Origin: CAZBWP01 sp964630265
Lineage (GTDB): Bacteria > Pseudomonadota > Alphaproteobacteria > Rhodospirillales > Defluviicoccaceae
Direction: 5' to 3'
Length of the DNA stretch: 64,000 bases
Assembly: GCA_964630265.1 (NCBI GenBank)
Contig: CAZVRW010000009.1
Coordinates: 1-64,000 of the forward strand
The first letter of the stretch is position 1, and each line of letters opens with the position of its first letter. Shown piece by piece: positions 54,971 to 63,886 of this stretch. The position numbers and the translations under genes were made by a program. Under the pieces are notes generated by a model that had not been told where the DNA came from, did no database searches, and was given only the letters and a program-made list of their open reading frames with translations.

Positions 54971-55327
54971 TTTTGTTTACATCAGATGGGGCATCCACGG
55001 GAGCCCGGATGATCCGCCTGGGTGGCCGACGGCAAGACTTCTGTAACGCCCTGAGATATAATGATGGGCCGACGCCGGGCAGCCACGACCCGGCGATTTC
55101 CGGTTGATCGGTCGATTGCCGTCGCGGTCGACTCCGGCACGTGGCAAGCCTTGCCGTGACGGCTCGATCGAACGAAATTAGCGGGCGCTTGGCGAGCCTC
55201 CGTCGCGGTTGGTCCGTTGCCAGGGCCGCGAGGCCGACCGGCGGCGTCCAAAGCTGGGCACGGCGAAGGAACATCGAGCTCAGTGCGACCAACCATCCTC
55301 AGCCGATCCATGACGAAAGGGACCCCG

Positions 55328-58150
55328 ATGAGATTCGCTCTTCCGTTGCCGCCGGTGCGGGTGGCACAGACGCTCGCGACCGCCTTGATCGTCTCGGCCG
55401 CCATGGTGGTTGCGGCCTGCGATGACTCCGGTCCCATGACCAGCGAGCAGTATATCGAGCGCGCGCTCGAACAGCGCCAGAACGCCGACCTGCGCGCCAG
55501 CCTGATCGAACTCCGCAATGCCGTGCGGGTGGATCCCGACAATGCGGCGGCGCGCGCCCTGCTCGGCGAAGTCTATGTCGAGGTCGGCGATCCGATCGCC
55601 GCCGAAAAGGAACTCCTGCGCGCCCGGGAACTTGCCGGAGACCCCCTCACCTGGACCTTGCCACTCGCCCAGGCTTGGCTTGCCGAGGGCAAATTCGACC
55701 GCATTCTGGCGGAGTTCCGCGTCGAGGACGCGATGGCGCCTGAACTCGAGAGCCAAATTCATTACGCCCGCGGAACCGCCGCTCTCGGCACCGGCGACAT
55801 CGCGACCGCCGAGCAGGCCTATGACGCGGCGTTGGCGGCGGACCCGACGAACACCCTGGCGCTGATCGGGCTCGGGCGTATGAAAGCGCAACAGGGCGAC
55901 TTTGGCGCGGCCGCGGGTTTCCTGGAGAACGCGGCGACCTTGGAACCGGACAACCAGACCGTCATCGGCTTCCGTGGCGACCTGTTGATGGCCCAGCAAC
56001 GCTTCGCCGAAGCCGAGGAAAGCTATCGCACCTTGGCGGAGCAGCAACCGACGAACCCGCTGATCAAGCTGGCGCACGCCCACTCGCTCGTGGCACTCGG
56101 CCGCGCCGAAGAGGCGGTGCCAATCCTCGATCGGGTCATCGAGGTGCTGCCGCAGAACATGCGCGCAGCGTTCCTTCGCGGGCTCGCGGCCTATCAGTTG
56201 CAGGATTTCGAGACGGCCAAGACGGAAACCGATCGAGTGCTGACGGCCATTCCCAATCACCTGCAAAGCTTGCTGATTTCAGGAGCGGCCAACTTTGCCC
56301 TGGAGAACAATCAGCAAGCCGCGGCGCGACTGGACGTCTTCGTCAACGCGGTTCCCGGCAATGTTCCGGCACGGCGCATGCTGGGACTCACGCACATGCG
56401 CCTCGGCAACTCGGCGCGTGCCTACGAATTGCTGCAGTCGCTTGCCGACATCGCCACCGATGACGCGCAGCTGCAGGCGATGATCGGCGCCGCCGCCGTG
56501 CGCAGCGGTGATCTCACGAGCGGCGCGCGGTATCTGGAACGGGCGGCCGCACTGCGGCCGGACGATCCCGATCTGCGGGCGCGGCTCGGCGCCGTCCGCG
56601 TGAGCATGGGGGACCTGGAACGGGGCGTCGCCGACTTGGAAAGCGCCGTCGCCCAGGACCCGTCGCTGGACCGGGCGCTGGTGTCCCTCGCCCTCACGCA
56701 GATGCGTGAGAAGCAGTACGACCGGGTGGTCGAAACGGCGAGGCGTCTGCAAGCGAACCATCCGGACAGTCCCACCGGGCGAACGATCGAGGGGATCGCT
56801 TTGGCGGCGATGGGCGACATCGCCGGCGCCAAGGCGGCATTCCGGTCAGTTCTGGACACGAAGCCGGGGACGGCCGATGCGATCATCAATCTCGCTGCCC
56901 TGGAGCTGCGTTCGGGTACCGAAGACAAGGCCATGCAGGTCTTGACCGACGGTCTCGCGGCGAGCGGCGAGGATGCGCGGGTGCTGATGCGGCTTGCCCA
57001 GCTCGAATGGCGCCTGGGCCGGTTGACCGACGCAGAGCGGCACCTGCGGAGCCTCCTCCTGCAGAAACCCGACAACATCGGCTCGAAACTGCTGCTCGCC
57101 GAAACCCTGGCCCGGCAATCCAAGCTGGAGGAGGCACTCGACCTCGCCCGGCAGGTCGTCCAGGTGAACCCGAACAGCGCACCAGCGCATGAGATCATCG
57201 GGCGGGTCAGCCTGTACCAGGGCAACACCGCGCAGGCGGTGCAAGCGTTCGAGGTGCTCGCCGGAGAACGCCCGGACGTGGCCGAAGCCCATTTCCTGCT
57301 TGCCCAAGCTCTCCTTGGCAGTCGCGACGCAGGGGTCGCCGACAAGGTCGCGGCGTCCCTGGAGCGCGCGGTCGAATTGGACGGCCGTCATGTCCCGGCC
57401 CGTATACAACTGGCTGGGCTGCTGACCCAGCGGGGCGATCTCGATCGCGCCAAGCAGCTGCTCGCCGGACTGGAACGCGATGCGCCCGACATCGCCAGCG
57501 TGCATGAAGTGCGCGCCAACATCGCCCTTCGCGAAAACCGGCCGGCGGAGGCGCTGTCAGCCCTGCAGCAGGCCGCCAGCCTGCAGCCGAATACCGCCCT
57601 GATCGTCCGCCTCGCCGAACTGCAGCGGCTCATGGGCGATCCCGCCGCCTCCCGCGCGACGCTGGACGACTGGCTGAGCCGCAATCCCGAGGACACCGCT
57701 GCCCGGTTCGTACTGGCCAACCTCGACATGCTCGAAGGTCGGCAGCAGAGCGCCCTGGACAACTACCAGGCGGTGGTCGCCCGGGCGCCCGACAACGTCG
57801 TCGCCCGGAACAACCTCGCTTGGCTGCTCCACGAGCAGGGGGAGTCCCAGGCCGCGCGCGATCACGTCGAACGCGCCCTGGAACTCGCGCCGGAGGATCC
57901 CCGGATCATGGACACGGCCGGCCTCGTCTATCTCAACCTTGGGGATCAGGATCGCGCCCTCCATTTCCTGTCGAACGCCGCTCGGTTGCAGCCGGACAAC
58001 AGCGACATTCAGTTTCATCTGGCCAAGGTCTACGTGGCACAGGGCAACACCGACGAAGCCCGCGCGGTTCTGCGGCAGGCCCTGGCCAGGGACCATCAGT
58101 TCGCGGGGCGGAGGGAGGCCAAGGCGCTGCTCGATCAACTGGGCCAGTGA
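55328..58150 (+). CDS. prsT: PEP-CTERM-system TPR-repeat lipoprotein, PrsT type
   Basis: 940 residues. Signal peptide ending in a lipobox (VVAAC, Cys near 34), then some twenty tetratricopeptide repeats covering the whole protein (for example AAARALLGEVYVEVGDPIAAEKEL). Size, lipid anchor and start of the mature part (MTSEQYIERALEQRQNADLRASLIELRNAV) fit the TPR lipoprotein found with exosortase systems. It is thought to aid assembly or secretion of exopolysaccharide or sorted proteins in the periplasm. AAAGGGA precedes the ATG. The 1-kb regulatory space lies upstream. Confidence 0.87.
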   Translation: MRFALPLPPVRVAQTLATALIVSAAMVVAACDDSGPMTSEQYIERALEQRQNADLRASLIELRNAVRVDPDNAAARALLGEVYVEVGDPIAAEKELLRARELAGDPLTWTLPLAQAWLAEGKFDRILAEFRVEDAMAPELESQIHYARGTAALGTGDIATAEQAYDAALAADPTNTLALIGLGRMKAQQGDFGAAAGFLENAATLEPDNQTVIGFRGDLLMAQQRFAEAEESYRTLAEQQPTNPLIKLAHAHSLVALGRAEEAVPILDRVIEVLPQNMRAAFLRGLAAYQLQDFETAKTETDRVLTAIPNHLQSLLISGAANFALENNQQAAARLDVFVNAVPGNVPARRMLGLTHMRLGNSARAYELLQSLADIATDDAQLQAMIGAAAVRSGDLTSGARYLERAAALRPDDPDLRARLGAVRVSMGDLERGVADLESAVAQDPSLDRALVSLALTQMREKQYDRVVETARRLQANHPDSPTGRTIEGIALAAMGDIAGAKAAFRSVLDTKPGTADAIINLAALELRSGTEDKAMQVLTDGLAASGEDARVLMRLAQLEWRLGRLTDAERHLRSLLLQKPDNIGSKLLLAETLARQSKLEEALDLARQVVQVNPNSAPAHEIIGRVSLYQGNTAQAVQAFEVLAGERPDVAEAHFLLAQALLGSRDAGVADKVAASLERAVELDGRHVPARIQLAGLLTQRGDLDRAKQLLAGLERDAPDIASVHEVRANIALRENRPAEALSALQQAASLQPNTALIVRLAELQRLMGDPAASRATLDDWLSRNPEDTAARFVLANLDMLEGRQQSALDNYQAVVARAPDNVVARNNLAWLLHEQGESQAARDHVERALELAPEDPRIMDTAGLVYLNLGDQDRALHFLSNAARLQPDNSDIQFHLAKVYVAQGNTDEARAVLRQALARDHQFAGRREAKALLDQLGQ

Positions 58151-58212
58151 CGGCTCCCCGGACCCAGGCGCCGGCTAAACCGTCAAGTGAGGAGAACTGG
58201 AGGAGAAGCAAA

Positions 58213-58905
58213 GTGAGACAGCCTACGACCCATCCCGGCGCGGCCACGACCGCCGCAAACGATCGGCGAGTGGATGTCGCGGCCGCAGCCGCGGCCCGCT
58301 CTCGATCGGTCCACGCCTTACGTGCGCTCCGCGCGCTGCTGGTTGTCGTGCTGGCTGCGTGCGCCGCCGGCGCCGTCGAGGCGGCGCCCGAGCGCCAGCC
58401 CGTCGTCAACACCCCGGTGTATTTCCCGGGCACCAAGAGCTATTTCGAGCTGGTTCCCGCGGTGGCTGGTGACTGGGATCTCGGCGAAAGGCAGGATGGA
58501 ATCATCCGCTGGGTAGTCGCCAACAACAAGGCACAGCAGCGCCGCCACAAGGGTACGCGGGGCCGTCTGGCCGTGGTCAAGGATCGCTCCGTCCACGACT
58601 TTCTGTTGCAGACGTTTCGCCCCGACAACATCACCTGGATCGGCCTGCGCTACTGGTGCGGTGTCAACCGGACACAGTGGGTTAACGGCGATTTCCATGA
58701 GCGCGGAACGTTCGCCGCCTGGGATCCGATCTGGAACCGCGCCGGCACAATCGATGTGACCACCCGCGGCCAAGCCTGCCTTTCGGACCAGCCCTACTGG
58801 CCGGTTCACTATTGGGGGGTGGCGGACGGATTCCGCTGGAACGCCAACGGCCCGCTGAAGGCAGGCAAGTACTACTTCGTCGAATACCCGACGGGGAAGG
58901 AATGA
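58213..58905 (+). CDS. Secreted protein with C-type-lectin-like domain
   Basis: 230 residues. An Ala/Arg-rich start is followed by a hydrophobic export helix (ALLVVVLAACAAGAVEA). The mature part looks like a C-type-lectin fold: SYFELVP, GRLAVVKDRSVHDFLLQTF, TWIGLRYWC, TQWVNGDF, FAAWDPIWN, a Cys in QACL and a final YYFVEYP. Such domains bind sugars or proteins. The GTG start is supported by GGAGGAG seven to eight bases upstream. It follows prsT by 62 bp, so is likely in its operon; a role in the extracellular matrix is inferred. Confidence 0.75.
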   Translation: MRQPTTHPGAATTAANDRRVDVAAAAAARSRSVHALRALRALLVVVLAACAAGAVEAAPERQPVVNTPVYFPGTKSYFELVPAVAGDWDLGERQDGIIRWVVANNKAQQRRHKGTRGRLAVVKDRSVHDFLLQTFRPDNITWIGLRYWCGVNRTQWVNGDFHERGTFAAWDPIWNRAGTIDVTTRGQACLSDQPYWPVHYWGVADGFRWNANGPLKAGKYYFVEYPTGKE

Positions 58906-58973
58906 TCCCGGGTATGCGGCGCGGACAAAACGCTTGATCCCTGCAAGGTGGGTCTTGTACGGATAGGGCCCTG

Positions 58974-59049
58974 GTCCCCTTCGTCTAGAGGCCTAGGACA
59001 CCGCCCTCTCACGGCGGCAACAGGGGTTCGAATCCCCTAGGGGACGCCA
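58974..59049 (+). tRNA. tRNA-Glu (anticodon CTC)
   Basis: Cloverleaf is complete: acceptor GTCCCCT paired with AGGGGAC, anticodon stem CCGCC/GGCGG with loop CTCTCAC (anticodon CTC at 59008-59010), T arm with GGTTCGAATCC, discriminator G and an encoded CCA. Confidence 0.96.
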
Positions 59050-59122
59050 GCGTTCCGCCCGCAACGGTGGCCGGGGCCGGACGGCGGGGCGACGCCTCGG
59101 AAAGGGCGAGAGCGACCAGAGC

Positions 59123-59644
59123 GTGAAAACGATCTATCTTCTGCGACATGCGAAGTCATCGTGGAAGGACGCGACGCTCGCCGACTTTGACCGCCCGCTG
59201 GCAACGAGGGGGAAACTCGCTGCCGAAGCGGTCGCCGCGTACATCGCCGCACACGACATCCTGCCGGGGCAGATCCTCTGTTCGCCGTCGCGACGCACGC
59301 GGGAAACCTTGCGGATCGTCGAGAAGGGCCTGCCGTCCGCCGTGCCGATCCGGTTCGAAAAGGGAATCTATCTGGCCGAGGCGGCACTGCTGCTCCGCCG
59401 ACTGAAACGACTCAGCGACTCCCTGTCGTCCGTGATGGTGGTCGGACACAACCCCGGAACGGAGCAACTCGCGCTGATGTTGACCGGGGCGGGCGACGCC
59501 CGGGCACGCAATCAGTTGGCAGCCAAGTATCCAACCGGTGCCCTCGCCGTGCTGTCCGCGGATGTAGAGGACTGGGGCGATTTGCGACCCAGCTGCGCCC
59601 GCTTGGAAAGCTTCGTGCGGCCGAAGGATTTAGCGGCCGGTTGA
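59123..59644 (+). CDS. sixA: Phosphohistidine phosphatase SixA-like
   Basis: 173 residues of the histidine phosphatase superfamily. The RHG-type motif is LLRHAKSSW with the nucleophile His near residue 9; SPSRRTRETL and VVGHNPGTEQL complete the active site. SixA removes phosphate from histidine in phosphorelay or PTS proteins. GTG start at 59123. Directly downstream of the tRNA gene and convergent with the methyltransferase. Confidence 0.9.
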   Translation: MKTIYLLRHAKSSWKDATLADFDRPLATRGKLAAEAVAAYIAAHDILPGQILCSPSRRTRETLRIVEKGLPSAVPIRFEKGIYLAEAALLLRRLKRLSDSLSSVMVVGHNPGTEQLALMLTGAGDARARNQLAAKYPTGALAVLSADVEDWGDLRPSCARLESFVRPKDLAAG

Positions 59645-59654
59645 CGCCGCGTGA

Positions 59655-60374
59655 TCAGCGGCGCCGCTCGGCAACCACCTTCTGGTACAGGCCGCCAAAG
59701 TAGGTTGTCTTGCGCCACGTGAACGCGTCGGAGTCAGAAGCGAAATCGCGAACTTCGCGATCGATCAGTCCGAACGCGAACGGCTCGAGCCAGCGAAACA
59801 CTCCGTACATGATCGGCCGCATCGGGTGGAATAGGCCAGGCTTGTGGTAGTCCACGAACACGACCTTGTGACCCGCGTCGACCCGGGCGAGCAGCGCATC
59901 GACGACGGCGCGCTTATGGTCGTCCGGAATTTCGTGCAGAAGAAAAAAGCAGCAAATCCCGTCGTAGCGTCGATCACCGGGAGCGGCGGCATCGGCGACA
60001 CGAACGCTCGCCTGGGGAAAATCAGCGAGCTTTCGACGACAGTGCTCCACCTGCAGAGGCGCGATGTCGATGACCTCGAGCGCCCCTTCCGGACCAACGG
60101 TCGTCGCCAGTTGCGCCGACAGGTTGCCATAGACACTGGCGGCTTGCAGAACCCGTTGACCCGCCTCGAATTCCTTGCTGGCGACACGCACCAGCCGCCA
60201 GAAATTGCCCCACAGGATGGTCGCCACGACCACATGATTGTCCAGCAGCGACAGGCTCGTCGGCCGCAGGTAGGCCCACGAGTAGGTCTCGACGAGATAA
60301 TCCGGCAGACCAAACTGGTCGAGCGACTCAGCCTTGCCGGCGATAGCCGCGGGCGCCTCGACGGTGCCATTCAT
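59655..60374 (-). CDS. rquA: RquA-like methyltransferase-fold protein (rhodoquinone biosynthesis)
   Basis: 239 residues. Related to UbiE-type methyltransferases, but motif I reads VLQAASVYGNLSAQLA instead of the GxGxG form, a change typical of RquA. Other RquA-like blocks: DYLVETYSWAYLRP, ILWGNFWRLV, FFLLHEIPDDHKRAVVDALL, VFVDYHKPGLFHPMRPIM and KTTYFGGLYQKVV. RquA converts ubiquinone to rhodoquinone, the low-potential carrier used for anaerobic fumarate reduction. Convergent with sixA. Confidence 0.78.
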   Translation of the reverse strand: MNGTVEAPAAIAGKAESLDQFGLPDYLVETYSWAYLRPTSLSLLDNHVVVATILWGNFWRLVRVASKEFEAGQRVLQAASVYGNLSAQLATTVGPEGALEVIDIAPLQVEHCRRKLADFPQASVRVADAAAPGDRRYDGICCFFLLHEIPDDHKRAVVDALLARVDAGHKVVFVDYHKPGLFHPMRPIMYGVFRWLEPFAFGLIDREVRDFASDSDAFTWRKTTYFGGLYQKVVAERRR

Positions 60375-60545
60375 GCTTCGCTCCTTCCCTGTTCGGATTG
60401 TTGCCAGTTACGTCTTGCGCCCCCCATCGGCAACGTCGGGATACACGGTTTCCCCAGAAGCTGCAAACCAGAATTGTTCTAGATTTCCTTTGTGGAGCAC
60501 GGGAATTGCCGCGTCGAGATGGCGCGGGTTGGCAACGCTCGCTCG

Positions 60546-61010
60546 TCAATCCCGACGCCGGCTCGGCGTCGCAAACCGGCGCAGCACCCGCAAAATCCGT
60601 GTGGTTCGTTGCAGACAGGTCGACTCCTCGTTCAAATGGTCCTGTTCGAACCGCAGGCGCTCCTCCCAGATCCGCACGTGGTCACGCGGCCGGTCCGGGC
60701 TCGCTGCCGCCCCTGTGAGCGCGCCGATCGTTGCATCGAAATCTGCGTGCAACTCCGGTTGAAACGCCAGCAACGCGTAGTCCTCGTACTCCAGAATGCC
60801 CTCGACGTACAGGTCCAAGCCGAACGCTGCCATCTCCCGCGGGGTCATGTGGCGAACGTTGCGATCGGCGAGATGCGCTGGAAGCGGTGAGTCCGCCCGG
60901 CCTCGCAGCGGCTGCCCGGGCCGTGGCAGCATCATGGATGCGCCCCAACCCGGCATGGGTGGACGTATGCCGTCGCGGGGCGTCGGGTGAACCATCGCCC
61001 TGGCAGGCAT
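60546..61010 (-). CDS. Hypothetical protein downstream of the diguanylate cyclase
   Basis: Up to 154 residues, not recognised. The first 50 are Pro/Arg-rich and may not be translated; the part from MTPREMAAFGLDLYVEGILEYEDYALLAFQPELHADFDATIGALTG looks folded and helical, ending in WEERLRFEQDHLNEEST. The ATG at 61010 is two bases after the cyclase stop, so they form one transcript. It may be a partner or c-di-GMP effector, which is inference. Confidence 0.65.
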   Translation of the reverse strand: MPARAMVHPTPRDGIRPPMPGWGASMMLPRPGQPLRGRADSPLPAHLADRNVRHMTPREMAAFGLDLYVEGILEYEDYALLAFQPELHADFDATIGALTGAAASPDRPRDHVRIWEERLRFEQDHLNEESTCLQRTTRILRVLRRFATPSRRRD

Positions 61011-61012
61011 CG

Positions 61013-61738
61013 TCAGACCAGACGCAGGCGAGCCATCGCCCGATCACGATTGCGTTTACGCTGGTACATGGCGTCGTCGGCGCGGGCGAGAACCGCCGCC
61101 GCATCGTCCTCCGGGCCAAACGGGTGTGAGCCGACGCTGCCGCGCACGATGATCTGCTCGCCCTTCCAATCGACGACGGTGGCGTTGACAAGGCGCTCGA
61201 TGGAGCGGGCCCGGCGAAGACCGCCGTCGCTGTCGGAGCGATTGAGAATGATCCCGAACTCGTCACCACCAAGCCTGGCGACGACATCCGTTTTGCGCAC
61301 CGCCGACGCAAGCACGCGCCCGACCCGACGCAACACCTCGTCGCCAGCGGCGTGACCGAAGCTATCATTGACGTTCTTGAAGCGGTCCAGATCCAGGAAC
61401 AGGAGCAGGCCCGTCTCGTCATGACGGTGCGCGAGCGCCAGCGTCCGGCCCAACTCACGTTCGAAGCCGCGGCGGTTAAGGAGTCCGGTGAGCGAATCGG
61501 TCACCGCCTGCGCCTCGAGCATCAGCAGCCGCCTGCCGAGAGCGTCCAACTCCCGCTCCGCCCCGATCGCCGCTGCAAGGCCGCGTCGCGCCGCAGCCTG
61601 CCGCATATCCCGTTCGCCGGGGTGCGCCGGATTGGACGTCTCCAGACAGTCAATCAGGGCCAAGATACTGGCAACCAAGTCGCCATGGTCGATGCCGCCA
61701 TCCCCGCGGGCCGATTGCAGTGCGTGATCGAGGTTCAT
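61013..61738 (-). CDS. Diguanylate cyclase (GGDEF domain)
   Basis: 241 residues. About 80 N-terminal helical residues, then a GGDEF domain: DSLTGLLNRRGFERELGR, FLDLDRFKNVNDSFGHAAGDEVL and active-site ARLGGDEFGI. An inhibitory I-site RKTD stands five residues before GGDEF. Makes c-di-GMP; no membrane or sensor domain is evident. AGGAGG precedes the ATG. Controlled by a sigma-54 promoter with a flagellar-type enhancer site. Confidence 0.92.
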   Translation of the reverse strand: MNLDHALQSARGDGGIDHGDLVASILALIDCLETSNPAHPGERDMRQAAARRGLAAAIGAERELDALGRRLLMLEAQAVTDSLTGLLNRRGFERELGRTLALAHRHDETGLLLFLDLDRFKNVNDSFGHAAGDEVLRRVGRVLASAVRKTDVVARLGGDEFGIILNRSDSDGGLRRARSIERLVNATVVDWKGEQIIVRGSVGSHPFGPEDDAAAVLARADDAMYQRKRNRDRAMARLRLV

Positions 61739-61794
61739 TGCCGCCTCCTGTCCGTCAGCGTACGAGCGTCTCCCGCCGCGATACCGAGATGAGA

Positions 61795-61810
61795 AGCAAG
61801 CCGCATGCCA
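61795..61810 (-). promoter_or_regulatory. Sigma-54 promoter of the diguanylate cyclase gene
   Basis: On the minus strand TGGCATG-CGGC-TTGCT, one base off consensus. Start near 61784, 46 nt before the gene. Confidence 0.72.
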
Positions 61811-61855
61811 TTCGGATTCGCAGCAATCCTGCCGTTGTTCGCGGCTCAACGGCGC

Positions 61856-61869
61856 GGCAACAGTTGCCG
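61856..61869 (-). promoter_or_regulatory. Likely enhancer site of the diguanylate cyclase promoter
   Basis: GGCAAC-A-GTTGCC palindrome, overlapped by a second, TGCCGATCGGCA (61865-61876). Its 18-base segment GGCAACAGTTGCCGATCG shares 15 bases with that upstream of flgE. It begins 58 bp from the sigma-54 element, about two helix turns closer than at flgE and flgI. Confidence 0.55.
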
Positions 61870-61983
61870 ATCGGCATGGATGGACCGGGATTTGGCGTCC
61901 CATCGCGTGGGACGGTGGACAGCGGCGAGGCCCGCGCGTTAAATCTTGTGGTAACCTTGTGCTTTCATTTTTCTGGATCAATC

Positions 61984-62787
61984 ATGGGCCTGCGCACCAC
62001 CGTTGCCGTTGCCGCCGTCATCCTGGTCGCGGCCGCGAGCGAAACTCTGGCGGTCGACCTCCTCCCCCATCGGGCGGCCTACCGCATGTCCCTGACCGAG
62101 GCCCGCCAAGCCTCCGGCATCGTCGCCGCCCGCGGCTCGATGATCTACACGTTCGGGCGAACCTGCGACGGTTGGACGGTCGAGAACAACACCCGCCTGC
62201 GCCTCGTCTACGAAGGCGGCCGATCATCGGATACGGCCTGGACGTTTGTCAGTTGGGAATCGGACGACGGCCGAGATTTTCGGTTTCGGGCTCACTTTTC
62301 CGAGGATGGTCGACACGTGGAACGCATTTCCGGCCGCGCCAAGCGGCCCGGTGACACCGGCAGCGGGACCGCATGGCTGACGGAGCCACGCCAGATGGAA
62401 ATCGCCCTGCCACCGGGAACCATGTTTCCGACCGAACACATCGCTGCGATGATCAGTGCGGCGCAGCGCGGCGAAACGTCGCTCGCCGGTCACGTCTTCG
62501 ATGGCGCCAGCGTCGACAATCCATATTACGTCCACGCCTTTTTCGGCCGGCTGAGGGATCGCCAAGCAGCGGCGGTCTCGACGGTCACGCTGATGCCGTC
62601 GCCGCCGGTGTGGTGGTCGCGACTCGCCTTCTTCCCGCGCGATAGCAGCAACGAATTGCCCGAGTTCGAGTTGGGCGCCAGCTACGGCATGGATGGCGTT
62701 GCCGACCGAATCACCCAGCACTTCGATGATTTCACCTTGGCAGTTCGCCTGGACGGTTTGGAAAAGCTGCCCGAGCCCGACTGCTGA
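61984..62787 (+). CDS. EipB-like periplasmic envelope-integrity protein (DUF1849)
   Basis: 267 residues with signal peptide (MGLRTTVAVAAVILVAAASETLA). The mature part starts LLPHRAAYRMSLTEARQASGIVAARGSMIYTFGRTCDGWTVENNTRLRLVYEGG, as in the DUF1849/EipB family, a beta-spiral protein needed for envelope stability in Brucella. A Cys pair (TCDGW and the terminal PDC) could form the family's disulfide. Divergent from the cyclase. Confidence 0.83.
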   Translation: MGLRTTVAVAAVILVAAASETLAVDLLPHRAAYRMSLTEARQASGIVAARGSMIYTFGRTCDGWTVENNTRLRLVYEGGRSSDTAWTFVSWESDDGRDFRFRAHFSEDGRHVERISGRAKRPGDTGSGTAWLTEPRQMEIALPPGTMFPTEHIAAMISAAQRGETSLAGHVFDGASVDNPYYVHAFFGRLRDRQAAAVSTVTLMPSPPVWWSRLAFFPRDSSNELPEFELGASYGMDGVADRITQHFDDFTLAVRLDGLEKLPEPDC

Positions 62788-62798
62788 ACGGCCCTGCA

Positions 62799-63689
62799 TC
62801 ATCGTTCGGTCCACAGCCACGCGGCACCGCGAACGCCACTCGAGTCGCCGAAACGGGCCCGCATCAGCGCGGTCCTGACGCTGTCCGAGAACACCCATCG
62901 CCGCCAGAGCCGAGGTACCGCTCGGTACCATCGTTCGACATTGGACAGGCCGCCACCGAGGACGATGACATCCGGATCGAGAACGTTGATGACCGTTGCC
63001 AGGGCTCGCGCCAACCGCCGCTCGTAGCGCTCGACCGTCGCCATGGCGGCAGCATCACAAGCCGCGACGATTGCCGGTGGTGTGCGTTCCAGGCCGGTTG
63101 CTCGCCGATGGTCGGCGGCCAATCCCGGGCCCGAGAGGAACGTCTCAATGCAGCCGGAGCGGCCGCAATAGCACGCCGGCCCCGGATGCTCCACGTCCTC
63201 CGGCCACGGCAAGGGATTGTGCCCCCACTCGCCGGCAATGGCGTTGCCGCCGGTGATCGCCCGGCCATGGACGACGATCCCGCCACCAACGCCGGTGCCG
63301 AGGATCACGCCGAACACCACAGCGGCCCCGGCCGCGGCGCCGTCGCGTGCCTCCGAGACGGCGAAACAGTTGGCGTCGTTGGCGACCCGAACCGGCCGGC
63401 CCAGCGCCATTTCCAGATCGTGATCAAGAGGCTGTCCGATGAGCCACGTCGCGTTCGCATTCTTGACCAGTCCAGTGGCCGGCGACACCGTGCCGGGGAT
63501 GCCGACACCGACAGTCAAAGCAAGACCGGCGCGGCACTCGAGATCGCCGACAAGCGCCACCACCGCATCGATCGTCCCTCTGTAATCGCCGACCGGCGTC
63601 GGCACGCGAATGCGCGCGTATTGCCGGCCTGCGTCGTCGAGCACGATGCCCTCGATCTTTGTCCCCCCCAGGTCGATGCCGATGCGCAT
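62799..63689 (-). CDS. ROK-family sugar kinase
   Basis: 296 residues. ASKHA kinase: RIGIDLGGTKIEGIVLDD phosphate site, GTVSPATGLVKNANATWL, NDANCFAVSEA with catalytic Asp, GTGVGGGIVVHG, EWGHNPLPWP, and zinc site CYCGRSGCIETFLSG. Closest in pattern to fructokinase/N-acetylglucosamine kinases (Mak/NagK); substrate not certain. An ATG at 63707 is an alternative start. Confidence 0.88.
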   Translation of the reverse strand: MRIGIDLGGTKIEGIVLDDAGRQYARIRVPTPVGDYRGTIDAVVALVGDLECRAGLALTVGVGIPGTVSPATGLVKNANATWLIGQPLDHDLEMALGRPVRVANDANCFAVSEARDGAAAGAAVVFGVILGTGVGGGIVVHGRAITGGNAIAGEWGHNPLPWPEDVEHPGPACYCGRSGCIETFLSGPGLAADHRRATGLERTPPAIVAACDAAAMATVERYERRLARALATVINVLDPDVIVLGGGLSNVERWYRAVPRLWRRWVFSDSVRTALMRARFGDSSGVRGAAWLWTER

Positions 63690-63886
63690 GCAGCGGACCG
63701 TGGCCATTCGCCGGCGTCCGGTCCAGCGAAAAACGGTGGCAGCGTGTGCTCGAGGCGTGGATCAGATTCGATCTGGCCCGCGCCGCCTTGGCCCGGGCGC
63801 CCTCCAGGCTCCAAGGCAGGGGTTGGCTAGCAGGCGCGCGTGCGCCACATCAATTGCAAGGACCGCCAAAGACGGAGTCACAAGCC

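Larger units (their letters stand above)
54327..55327. other. 1-kb AT-rich intergenic region with regulatory signals
   Basis: Between flgL and the TPR lipoprotein gene no credible protein gene is seen. It contains a 20-bp imperfect tandem repeat (54373-54412), a minus-strand terminator, a minus-strand sigma-54 element, two 19-bp palindromes, and a TATAAT at 55057-55062 with a poor -35. A weak sigma-54-like GGCACG-N6-GC (55136-55149) points at prsT. Base composition is markedly more AT-rich than the rest of the window. Confidence 0.7.

Noticed and set aside
54789..55292. 167-codon minus-strand frame in the AT-rich intergenic region
   Set aside because: Crosses both palindromes and homopolymer tracts, has no ribosome site and a composition unlike a folded protein.
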